NCBI GenBank assembly: GCA_029532415.1
Contig: JAQOTA010000052.1
Location: 2,294,001 to 2,358,000 of the forward strand
Direction of reading: 5' to 3'
Source: Marasmius tenuissimus
Lineage: Eukaryota > Basidiomycota > Agaricomycetes > Agaricales > Marasmiaceae
DNA: 64,000 nucleotides
This document shows positions 21,056 to 31,700 of this stretch, piece by piece; position 1 is the stretch's first letter, and every line of letters starts with the position of its first letter. The notes below the pieces were generated by a model that did no database searches, was not told the origin of the DNA, and saw only the letters and a program-made list of their open reading frames with translations. Made by a program: the position numbers and the translations under genes.

Positions 21056-21447
21056 ATGGCCCCCGGTGAGCGAGATTCACATCGAGAAACCTTTCCTCCC
21101 ACTGACATATCCCTTTCAAGCAAAAGGAACCGTTGCGCTCAATAACTGTACGCTCGCAATCACTGTCGGTCTATTCCTGGCACTAATACCCAAACTAGTC
21201 CTTCAAGGAATTGGGAGGTTAGAATCTCTCTCCTGGATTCATTCGACAAGCGGGCCCGCAAATGTGCCGACCTGGACGTCTGTCTGTAAAAGTGGGTCGT
21301 TCCGTGATGACACCGAAGCTCTACTGATCCCGCGGCAAAGTTGATGGAGTGCCTCTCGGCACGGGTTCAGGTCCAAGAAAGTACATGGCCATGGATATGG
21401 CAGCTGAAGAAGCCCTCGGAAAATTAACTGTGGAAAGTCAAAGCTAA
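21056..21447 (+). CDS. Mini-protein: single double-stranded RNA-binding domain, copy 2
   Basis: Exons 21056-21065, 21121-21147, 21199-21285 and 21341-21447, encoding 76 aa. The first exon holds only MAP and one base, as in copy 3. The domain reads KGTVALNNFLQGIG, GPANVPTWTSVFDGVPLG, GTGSGPRKYMAMDMAAEEAL, then a short tail ending ESQS. PTWTS and the ALNN start of helix 1 are shared with copy 1, and the introns fall at equivalent places, all in phase 1. The Gly loop is followed by RKYMAMDMAA instead of the usual KK-x-AK basic motif, so RNA affinity may be changed. Same strand as copy 1, start to start 1.4 kb. A distinct paralogue rather than a recent duplicate. Confidence 0.72.
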
Positions 21448-21600
21448 AGTTCAGCAGTTCGACGGCTCTGTTTCTGTATTGCTAGGACTGTGGTGTGCTC
21501 ATCAGCGCCCAGCTGACAATCTTAACTTATCATTTCCTCTTTTCATTTACACCCGTGGTCCGAAGATCGCGTCCCCTGTTACTTCAGGCTCTTGCTAGAA

Positions 21601-21714
21601 AGCCGCTGGGATCCTAAACTGACCAAGGACTATGACGGTGGGATTCCAAGCTTTTGTATTGTATCGACCACGATAGCATGGACCACTGTCAATGGTGATG
21701 GCGACCAGATTTGA
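21601..21714 (+). pseudogene. Possible dsRBD relic
   Basis: A short open stretch (LTKDYDGGIPSF, then IAWTTVNGDGDQ and a stop) resembles the middle of the neighbouring dsRBDs (TWTSTVTLNGTLYGTG). Nothing corresponding to helix 2 follows, and no exon for helix 1 is clear. Read as a truncated fourth copy, but the match is short and could be chance. Confidence 0.3.
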
Positions 21715-22254
21715 TTCTCAAATCCATATCTATCTCGACATCTGAGATCATGCATCACGTCGCTCTATGGATGGGCGCCTTTGCTACACGGAATACCGGG
21801 TCCTCACTTCCTTCTCGATACCTTCTTCATATGATGGGGTCCGAGTACTTCGGTGAATGTTACCTGAAATCGGTAAGCTTCCCTTCGATGAAGATAATCT
21901 TCATCAGGAGATTAGTCCTCTCCGAGTCCCCCAACACTGGCAACATTGTGGTCTTGTGTCAACTCGGCCACCTGGCACAGGTCATTGCTCTATACACCGG
22001 GAACGTCCGTGTCCAGGACACAATATTGGGTTCCCCGCAAGGTCGTTCTCCTACTTCCTCAGGTCCCCGGTTTCCCATGCTTTTTTAGGGCGGCCATGGC
22101 TTGCCCTGTCGCAGGGTTCTCTTGCTCCCGCTATGTCTTGTTACGCACTAGCGGGATAGGTCAATTGAAAGTTGCCCAACTAACGCCAACTCCTACAGAT
22201 ACAATGGCATTTGGTTTACTCCCCGTAGAGTGCACCTGTTTGGACAGAGGACGG
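21715..22254. other. Spacer between the dsRBD relic and copy 3
   Basis: No gene that I can support; several overlapping short frames of random appearance. Confidence 0.35.
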
Positions 22255-22260
22255 TACAAA
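22255..22260 (+). promoter_or_regulatory. Weak TATA-like box of dsRBD mini-gene 3
   Basis: TACAAA at 72 bp before the ATG at 22332, in the position occupied by good TATA boxes in copies 1 and 2. Confidence 0.3.
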
Positions 22261-22331
22261 AGCCGCCTACGACTCGTTCATCTTCTAACACATCTTCATC
22301 TTGAATAACTTTCGACTACTCTAGTTTCACC

Positions 22332-22892
22332 ATGTCTGGTACGCCTCTGGTTCTTCCTGCTCGATGGTCCTACTCATCGCGGTAATCTCGTTTTTGTAGC
22401 CCCATCAAACGTTACACTCTTGAACAATCGTAGCGTCCCCTGCCTACCTCTCCGTTGCCACCGATGCTGATGCTCTGAGCTCTTAGACTTCCAGACTAAA
22501 GGCTGGGACACCGCCGCTATTAGTTACGAGGAGGGCTTCCAGGGCTCAACGGACAGAGCGATATGGACCGTTCGGTGCAACAGTATGTGTTCTCTGCGTC
22601 GCTCGCATGCATGAGAACAATATCTAACGTATCCCCATAGTCAACGGTCAGCTCAGAGGAACAGGGGTCGACCGCACCAAAGCTGGAGCAAAAGATGCGG
22701 CAGCGAAGGAAGCCTTAGACGTGAGTCCCCCGTCCCCCAGCCCGAGTGTGCGTTGAGGGGCTCGGTGTAAATTCGTAGTTATGTACCGATACTCAATGCT
22801 CCTACACATCCTCTAGTCCTTTGGCGGGTAAACCCTGGATCTTGAGTCGGAAATTCCGCTGGACCGCTATAGCCACTATCGCACTAAGTTGA
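22332..22892 (+). CDS. Mini-protein: single double-stranded RNA-binding domain, copy 3
   Basis: Exons 22332-22338, 22400-22429, 22487-22582, 22641-22720 and, if the strong GTGAGT donor at 22721 is used, 22779-22892. If it is not used, the frame stops at 22756. The domain reads SNVTLLNNHFQTKGWDTAAI, RAIWTVRCNINGQLRGTG and DRTKAGAKDAAAKEALD. The TKAGAK motif at the start of helix 2 is the closest of the three copies to the classical RNA-contacting motif. The tiny first exon (ATG TCT G) and the phase-1 introns mirror copies 1 and 2. The C-terminal tail beyond helix 2 is uncertain. Confidence 0.68.
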
Positions 22893-23009
22893 TCCTTCTC
22901 CGGCGGACTTTCAAATTCACATGTAGTTTTTTCTCAACATTACGTACTGGAATGTTCAAGCGTTGCTTCCTTCCCTCCTCGAATATACGAATATACTATA
23001 AGGTTACAA

Positions 23010-23333
23010 ATGTTTCGACGCATTTCGCCATACATCGTGGCATCAGTAGCCGGTAATCATTTCACTGGACAAATCTGATGTTCTTGAATTAAACCAATAT
23101 ATCCTACAGGAATAGCGTCGGGCTTCTATGTCTTCAAGCCCTTGTTTGCGGGTCATACCATGACCAACACGGATGACCGGTCGCCGTAAGTTTATATTGT
23201 GCTTAAGTGTTTTCAATGACAACCAATCATCTTTCATACATCCAGGCTGGGTAAAAAGACACAGGCAGTGGAATCTCCAGATCTCTCCTCGAACGCTGAG
23301 AACAAGAAGGGGAAGGAGGAACCAGCGCACTAG
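23010..23333 (+). CDS. 68-residue single-span membrane peptide, probably mitochondrial
   Basis: Exons 23010-23052, 23110-23185 and 23246-23333, all in phase. It starts MFRRISPYIVASVAGIASGF, a short Arg-containing leader running into one hydrophobic helix (about residues 8-25), then a polar, Lys/Glu-rich tail ending KGKEEPAH. The arrangement is typical of small mitochondrial inner-membrane proteins, which is the basis for the proposed location. I do not recognise the family. It lies just after the dsRBD cluster and converges on SAD1. Confidence 0.65.
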
Positions 23334-23875
23334 AATCAGACCAGTAGAGCGTTATGTAGCGTAGGTAGCAGGTTCCGAAATGGGGACAAATCAGGTCAAC
23401 CGTCGAGCATCCTGGGATTACTATTTACAAGGCACTCAAGCTCGAGTTCCAACCTGGGCTACGTCTGGCTGCGTGAAACGTAACTGTACCTGAGTCATCA
23501 CGCTCTATCTGAAGGACTGCGGCCTTCCTGAAATTGTGTCATGCAAAGATACGGCTCATGAATGCATAATCCCCGGGTCTCCATCATCGCCTGTCGCGGC
23601 ACATGCCGGTTGGGTGCGATGACAGTGGACGGTTGAGGATCTCACGTACATGCCCAAGGAAATCCCAGAAGACCATTGCGTACCGGTAACCATCGGGACC
23701 AGCGAGGATATAACGAGAAAGCATCGCGAGGGTGAAATCCGAGCATCGGACAGTTTTATTATGCGAACTCGAGCGATTGGGTCAGTACTTCATGGACAAC
23801 TAGTAGAGAAGAGTAAAGTGATGTATGACGACCGAAATCGATCGATAGCACCCAAGTTTTGCGCAGCAGGACATG
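23334..23875. other. Convergent intergenic region
   Basis: 3' flanks of the mitochondrial-peptide gene and of SAD1. No gene seen. Confidence 0.4.
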
Positions 23876-25802
23876 TTAGTGCTTATCCACCACCATCTCC
23901 TGGCTGTCTGAACTCTCCCGTCTTTCCCAGATCTGTATCGGATGTCAGTCAAGCCTTGAGAAAAGTATGGGGAGACCGTACCTGTAAAACACTTTCGCCC
24001 AAAAATATCATTTCCTTCCTCGTCTCCTCCACAATGAGATCCTGAATCATAAACCATTTCTCATCTTCGCCCACACCGGCACGAAGAAACACCTTCCACG
24101 CAGTATTCTCCTTATCGCGTGTCGTGCCCGCCACTGACTCGTGCGTTACATTCGCGATGAGATCGTAGATGGGCGATTCACCAGGCCGGGAGGCGTCGAC
24201 GTCTAGATACGTACGCCCCACATGAGATCCGAGTTCAGAAGAGAATGTCAATTCACATACAGTCCTTAAAATCCAACCCTCGAAGGGGAAAGGTAACAAT
24301 AGTGGGGTTTTTCTCCTCGACAAAGACGTTTTTGGTGAAGCGCTTGAAATGTAAAATGATGTAGGGCGGGAGCTTTTGACACTTGTACCGACGTAACTGC
24401 CCAGCTGATTCCTGTAGGAACCCATAGCAGAACCTTAAGTACAGCAGCGGGAAGATGGGTGCTGGCCACTTACTTGGGTCGATCTTCCGTCGAATTTGGC
24501 AAGTACAGAGTTTATGCTGACCTGAGGAATGATGTTTTTCTCGACGGCGTCTTGGAAAAGAGGTGGAGGGGGAAGGTCAACGGCCAGAAATAAGAACGGG
24601 GACACGGTTGTTTTGATGTCTGTGATTCTCCCGGTAAGTCCGATGTGCTCGACCGTGGTTGAGGGAACGTACCTCTATCTATGTCGAAAAGCGGCTTTTC
24701 GTTCTCAGCCGCGTCGGGTCTCACAACGACTTGTTGCGTTTCGGCTCTGATTTCCCCCTGAAATGTGGAGAACATTATACCTTGGAATGAGTTAGATTAG
24801 CACGGGAAGAACAATTATAGTACATACTCGAATTCTTTTTCTTCGTCCCACCCATGTCCTTGTGAAGGCGGTTCAGTAACCAGCCTAGGAATTCCACCGG
24901 ATCTCCTTGTTGCTCCAATCTATATTTACCTGCGCTCGCTCGATTGACTTCTTGGAGGAATTCGTGCGGACTGACTTGGCTCTTGAATAATCTGGGATTC
25001 CAGACTTTTTTGGCCAATCCCGCAAAACGTTTCACGAGTTCAGACTCTTTGTTATTGAATTGAGATAGAAGAAGGTAATTTCTGAGAGGTTTGACGTGAA
25101 GGAGGGAGTGAATAACGACGTTCATGTGGTCGTTTCTCTTAATGTTGTTCAAACCGACATATCCAGGTAGGTACGCCTTCTGTCTGAGATCATAAGAAAT
25201 CCTTGAGGGGTACGAAGGCGAAGACAGGGTCTGGGCTGCGGCACGGCTGAATTTGGGTGCAAGAACGAAGGCAATGTCCTCGAGGGAAGGGTCCGATACC
25301 GGGTATCCGTCAGGCAAAACGTAGACCTATCCGACAGTTTAATATCCACCTAGATGTAGCGAAGATGAATGTACCTGGGTAGTTTCGAGATTGATAAAGA
25401 CATGATGGTCTTCATGGATAGAATGGGCGTACGCATACGACTTTCGACCTCGGCCTTGGAAATACTTGCCGCAGACAAGACACCCGTATATGTTGATGTT
25501 CGACAATGATACTGAGCAAACTTTTTCAAAATCGAAGTCGAGGGCGGCCCTATTAATCTAGAAATCCTCTTCAATCCCTTTTTACGCGAAAAACACGACA
25601 TAGAGCGCACCGTGTCAAGGTAGAGGTCGGATGCCTTCACTTCATCGGTCACCACTTGTGGCTCCTCCTCATCTCCTGGCTCGTCATCCAGTCCTTCGTC
25701 GTCAGCACTGACACCTTCCGTCCTAACTCTCTTCAGTGGTCGATCGGATTCTTCATGTTCTTGTTCTTCGCCGAGGTGAGTTTTGGCCTGGGCTGCAGGC
25801 AT
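23876..25802 (-). CDS. SAD1: Sad1/USP39-type spliceosomal pseudo-deubiquitinase
   Basis: Eight exons: 25802-25611, 25557-25375, 25326-24828, 24780-24673, 24619-24474, 24411-24261, 24202-23982 and 23932-23876, giving 518 aa, close to yeast and human homologues. An acidic N-terminus with a basic motif (RPLKRVRTEG) precedes a UBP zinc finger (LDFDFEKVCSVSLSNIN, GCLVCGKYFQGRG, HSIHEDHHVF). The USP fold follows (WNPRLFKSQVSPHEFLQEV, KLPPYIILHFKRFTKNVF, PIYDLIANVTHESV, WFMIQDLIVEE). In the Cys box, GLNNIKRNDHMN has Asp (about residue 191) where active enzymes have Cys, as expected for this inactive family. Sad1/USP39 helps assemble the U4/U6.U5 tri-snRNP in the nucleus. The start ATG at 25802 lies 97 bp from that of RSM22. 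Confidence 0.95.
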
Positions 25803-25898
25803 GGAGTGCGAGTCGAGCAAGTTTACGTAAATCCTGTGATTTGTTTCCCGAACTACGTGACTCCCGCGCTCTTATTATTAATTTCCTTCGCCCATCTC
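25803..25898. promoter_or_regulatory. 96-bp bidirectional promoter of SAD1 and RSM22
   Basis: Only 96 bases separate the two divergent ATGs, so both 5' UTRs and core promoters must share or overlap this stretch. It has no obvious TATA box. Confidence 0.7.
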
Positions 25899-28099
25899 AT
25901 GCGCTTTCCCGCCAGGAATGTTTGCAATGCTTTCCTGAGCAGAAAACTTCGTCACTTTCGCCCGTTTTCAACCTGTCTGACCGCCAGGAGACAACCCAAT
26001 CCACCATTACACTTGGATCCGACCTTGCAAGCACTCTTGAAGGATGTCGACATCTCACTCTCCCAGCACAGGATATCCGAGTCACCAGAACCTCGGGAAC
26101 TAGATGTTCTACCGCCAACAAAAGCACAATTAGAATCTGCTCTAGACCTGAATCCAGCCGAGGAAGACGCAGATTGGTCTGAAAGCTCGGACCGGAAATC
26201 TCCAGCTGCACTGTTTGGTAGTCAACGAATTGGGGCCGTACTTCTACCAGTCGAGCTACAGAACTCCATCAACATCATAATTAATGGTGCGTATGGCTTT
26301 GAAACATAAGGACCAATCTGACATCAGAACTATAGAGTCGGATAAATCACTTCTCCATACCGACGCGAGGCGTTTGTTTGCTAGTACCGACGCGGAATCC
26401 GAAGAGGATGGGTGGAATACCAGCTACGACACGCGTTATAAGTCTTACAAGCAAGCGGCACGACATTCTGAACGAGATGGAACTGCGTTCGCGTCGGTAG
26501 CTTTGCCAGCTCATTACTCTGCCATAAGGTCTGTTCTGGAGCACTTGAAACACCGGATGGAACCGAATTGGACGGTAGGGCGGGTGATAGATTGGGGATC
26601 GGGAACAGGAAGTGGACTTTGGTACGCCCTCGATACATTTGTGTTCGGCTACCTGAGAATAACTCGAAACAGGGCAGCTTTACACACGTTCCAGCAAAGC
26701 AATACCAGCGCAGATATGGAAGGTCTGAAGGCTTCCAAATCGACTCTTACATCTTACATAGGGATTGACAAACGGGACGGACTTGTCAGCATAGGCAAAC
26801 GGCTCTTTCGAAGTGAGTCTTGCGAGAACGAAACTCACGTATATGTTCTGATTGCAGGACAGATATAACGTTGGAGAATACCGTCGTTTCTTGGCAGCGA
26901 TCGTTCCGCGAGGACAACAAAACTTCACGGCTCACGGGGCACGACACCCTGGCCTTATCTGCGTTTAATCTCTCCTCTTTGCCGACGCACTTAGCACGTA
27001 AAGCGCTCGTGAAGGAAATGTGGGAGAGCGGCGCACATACTTTGGTATGACATCCAAGGCACTCCATGGTAGCACTCCTAATCTATCGATATCAGGTTCT
27101 GATCGACCATAACACAAAGTCCGGTTTCGAGAATATTGCCGAGGCACGACAACATCTTCTGAACATGGGAAGCAAGGAGGTCCAGGACTCGGACACGGCT
27201 GATGGGTCCGTTTGTGGCTCGCATGTTGTAGCCCCCGTAAGTCTTTTCTTGTCTCGCCTGTTTCCTCCAGATCCTGATCTGGCCGATAGTGCCCTCATGA
27301 TGGGGAGTGCCCATTGCATCGTGCAGGGTCTACGCGGATTGTTTGCGGCTTTTCTCAGCGGTTACAGACGCCGTCATTTGTCCGACATACCAAACACTCC
27401 AAAGCAGGTCATGAAGATGTAGGCTTTTCCTATGTCGTCGTGCAACGCGGCGAAAGACCACCCAGAACAAGCACCCGTCCGGGAAGGATGGGCGCGGTCG
27501 GTATGCGTCAGTTGGTAAAGGAGATTCAAGCCAGCGTCCCTATCAAGGAACTTACCCTGCATGACGAGCGCAATGAGCCGCCTGTGGAGACCGAACATGA
27601 GTTGGCTGACGCTCTGGTGGCTTCAGAGACCCAAACAAAGAAAGAACTCGACGACACCTTCCGGCAGGAAGCGTTCTATTGGCCTCGGCTGGTCTTCCCC
27701 CCATTAAAGAAGAGTGGTCATATTATTCTGGATAGCTGCACGGCTGAAGGTATGTGCGGTTGCCCCCCTGCCTCATGATATCATGTCAATTGAATGTTTC
27801 AAGGTAAAATCATGCGCTTGACAGTCCCAAAGTCGCAAGGAAAACAGCCGTTTTATGACGCGAGGAAGTCCAATTGGGGTGACATCTTCCCCCACGAACC
27901 CAAAAACAAGCCTCAAGAGCGTTTCCCTCCGAAATCTGGAGGCGGCCCTACTCCTAGGAAGGGCTCGGGCATTGGCAAACGCCGCGACCCTGGTCGCGAC
28001 AACGGCGGAATAAGTTACGAAGCTCTTTCCGAAAGCCTGAAGGAGAAGAGGAAAAGGTCGAGCCGCGACCAAGATCAGAGTCAGAGTCGTTGGGTATAG
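25899..28099 (+). CDS. RSM22: Mitochondrial ribosome small-subunit assembly protein Rsm22 (METTL17-type methyltransferase)
   Basis: Exons 25899-26286, 26336-26812, 26863-27044, 27096-27236, 27290-27749 and 27804-28099, giving 647 aa. The N-terminus (MRFPARNVCNAFLSRKLRHF) has the Arg-rich look of a mitochondrial presequence. The core contains LPAHYSAIRSVLEHLKHRM, the SAM-binding motif VIDWGSGTGSGLW (about 215), SWQRSF, VLIDHNTKSGFE and the CPHDGECPL cysteine motif (about 397). GFSYVVVQRGERPPR and WPRLVFPPLKKSGHI follow, with a basic C-terminus. Family members act on the mitochondrial small ribosomal subunit and carry conserved cysteines, reported to hold an Fe-S cluster. Alternative AGs exist for exons 3 and 5; those chosen are the ones that keep frame and the conserved motifs. 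Confidence 0.93.
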
Positions 28100-28716
28100 T
28101 ATTACGTTTCCACATTGCTTTCGTTGTATCGTACGTTCAAACTACCTGCTCATTCACTGGCTATTGTATCATAGAATACCGTAGAATTTCACACTAATTT
28201 CGCCCTCCGACCCTGCGTGCATACCAAGTGTCTTAGTCTGACCTTGGTCAGGCTGGCTGTTGGTGAAGCATCGAAATTTTTCCTGTGGCGTCCTTGATCA
28301 GAGGTACGGGACCCGGCGAGGGGTGCAGGCGGTGGGACTCGAAGGGGTCGTGGAAATCAGAGAACTGGATCATAGCACTTCCCCAGGGCCGTTCGTCTCT
28401 TTTCACCTCCGAAACTTTTCCTTCGATGCTATGAATTGAGAGCACGGTGAAAGTTGGGTGAAAGTTCAATGTGAAGATGCTTTAAGGTTCATTCATTTCC
28501 GAAAGTTGTGTCTCAGAAGTCGTAAGAATTTTAAAGTAACGTTGGGAGAGCGGGGATGAGAAGACCAGAGAGCCGAGGGTGAATTTGCTGGGTGGCACGG
28601 CGCACGCTCATTCTTTACTCAGGTCACTGAAAGCCTGAAAAGGCGCTTCCTTCCCACGATCGACTCACACTACACCGCCAGGCACGTGCATTCTGAGGGT
28701 TGGGATTCGCCTTGAA
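28100..28716. other. Intergenic: RSM22 3' UTR and NUP192 promoter
   Basis: No coding frame with support; short C/T- and A-rich stretches only. Confidence 0.45.
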
Positions 28717-31700
28717 ATGCCTACAAGCAAACCGCCTGAACGATCGAATCTCATAGATGTGTAAGTGACAGTTGTCATTCAATTCGTACTAACTAACAAA
28801 TTTCTCTACAGGACATACTCTCAGCTTCATTTGACGTTGTCTGGGCACGTTGAAGGACTCGGTGCAGAGCAAATTCAAGGCTTCATCACCCCTCGAACCC
28901 CGCAGCTCAAGTCGCCCTTTGATCCTTTTGGAAAACCATCAGAAGTGTCGAAGAAAAAAGTTGAGAGTGGGAGTGTTACTCTGGAGGATGGGGTCGTTCT
29001 GAGCGTCGAGGAACCCGACAAAGAATTCATCTTCGCCATAAGCAAGGCATTCCAAATCGATGAAATCCAGGCACTCATCATCTTCAGGTCGTTTTTGTAT
29101 AATCAAGGCCTTCCTCAGAGGCCCGGGAACCAGGAAAACGCGTCATTTGTTGAAGAACTCGTGGAGGAAATCACGCCCTTCTATTACTCCGAACGGCTCG
29201 CCATCCTGCGCGTTTTCATACCACTGTTCAGGGCAAAGGAGTCCCCTTCCGACCCTATACATGAGCTCTGTTTCTCGGTATTGCCACAAATAGTTTCGGA
29301 TGGGCACACGTTCACGGACACCTTACTGAAGGAATACGATCAGAAGTCGAAGCAGAAACCCCCGGCATCCGTGGCAAACGATCCGCGAACAGCTGCTCGT
29401 TGGGCTAAGCAGAACGCGAGGGAGCAGCTTGTGATGCTCGAAGTGCTGTTCTGGACATTATGGGGCTCTGTGGCGTGCGATGGTGCCACGGTCGAGAAGG
29501 TTTTCGAGACCGCGTACACTTCGAATTTGGGGTCGGAACAGGAGAATGCAACCCTTCTTCTTGACGATGAGGGCGTCCGACTCAATGAGGATCGAGGGTC
29601 TCTTTGGATCATCATCACCATCGAAGCTCTTGAACTGGAGACTGTAGCCGAAACGAAGCTCGAGATATCGGAGAGCCCAGCGAAGAGAGACTTTTACCTA
29701 TCCTCTCCGACATCACTGCAACGAATCCACGAACTCGTCACTTCTCGTGAACAACCCCAGTTCGCGTGCACGTATCTCGCGTGGACTTTCGTCGTATCGC
29801 GGATATCTGCAGCCGCCCTGGAACTCAAAGACATCCCAAGCTCTTACCGACCCCTCATGGAATCCTTCCTTCCCCACTTAAGCCGCACATACTCCAAAGA
29901 TCGGGAGCCCATACATACCTCAATGTCACAGAATGTTTTGGATCCGAAGGCTGGATTATTCCAGCTGATGTTGACACTCCTCACGGCATCCCCTCTGTTC
30001 GTCACCTCAGTTGCATGGAGGACGGGCACAACTGTGACCGACCCCAACGCGATTGCGTTCCGGTCGGTATTCAAGGGTAAGTGCTTTGACTCCTACCACT
30101 TTTGTAACACTTAATGAGGCCTCGTTCTTTGATAGGTCTCGTCATTGCACTCGTAGAACTCGTACCCATAGAACTCATCCCTGAACTTGACGTCTTTGTT
30201 GACGTCTGGATTGCGCTCTTTGGAAGGAGTGAGAGCCCTTCCGTTGCTGGCATATGTAGTCAATACTGGCAGGCAGACTGGCCGTCAAGTATGGCACGAC
30301 GCGCGATATTCGACGTCGCCCGCTCTCGCTTCCCCGTCCAGTGCCGGCCGTTAATGTGCCTTTTGCGAGCTATGTCAGCGTCAGGTTTTTCAGACACCGA
30401 CCCACTGGCAGTGCCAGATCAGTCGCAGGTTACCTCGTCGCTGACGTCCGAGCGGGAACTATGTGCCCGCCACGTCTTTTACTTCCTCGACAATCTTCGC
30501 AGTTACTCGCAGGTGATCCCTGCGAGCGCCTGCACCGGAGCAAACGCCCTCTTCGAGAAACAAATCGAACAATATAGCTCCAGTTCATCATCAGCACTCG
30601 TGTACTTGAACGTGTATCCAATCGTTCTCCCGGGTGGCAGCATTTTGGCAGCACGCTCCAAGGGTCGACTACTTAGTGGGGACGGTGGCGATAGTCTTGT
30701 GGTTTCCTGGACGCATAATCACTCAGGGTGGAAGATTCTACTGGAGGTTCTGACCGGGTATATTTCCCAACACCGATCGGGCACTACCAGGGGCCTTCAC
30801 AAGGGTTCATATCATCGTCCTCGTGACGGGACGGACTTGCGCTTATCCATGAAGGACATCGGGCTCGAGATGGAAGGGGTGATAACCGAGCCTCTTGTCA
30901 CAGACATCCTGGACCTTATTCGTAGCCTCACCCAGGATAATCCTACAATGGGTGAGCAGCTCATGAAGGCGTTCGAACGCGATCCCGCTATTTCCGATGC
31001 ACCCGACCTGGTGCAACTCACGACGATGATTCTGGAGGAAGCTCTCTCTCGACTGAACTCCCATCCCAAGGCTACCCCTCCCCATCAGCTCATTACTTCC
31101 GCACTCAGTGTGCTATCTGCCGTGTTGGAGATCCCCGGCTACTCACCTCGTGTGTGGATATACATTCGGTCTGCGGCCAGTTTATTCGGCTCCGACAAGA
31201 CTCCAGGGTTCACCTCCGCCACCCTTTCGACCGAGAGAGTAACCGGCACATATACGATGACTTTGGCGCTGCTCGATCTTGTCCAGAAGCTCTGTGACGA
31301 AGCTTCGATTCACCTTGTCCCGGACGATCCTCAGTTGCGGAAGCTAAAGGACGAGGTGTTATTGCGCGCAGTCAAGTTCGTCCATACGGAGATCTGGGTT
31401 GAACACCTCGGGTGGAAGTTTAGTCGGATTAGTGACCGATTTGAATTGGGCCGGCGTATATCGTCGCTGTATCTGAAAATCTTGCAGTTTACTCCTCAAG
31501 TGGTCGAAGAAAGTCTATTCCCCCGTTTGAGCCAAGCCGTCCTAAATCTCCTCCTACACAAGCCGTCGACCTCTGCCATCGGACCTCTTGTCTCCGGTAT
31601 TTCGTCTGGTACCCAGATGTTGGAGATGCTGTACGCCTCGAGACGTTTCGGCGATGCCCGGCGACTCGTGTTCTTAGTGGAATCGCACCTCGCACTTACT

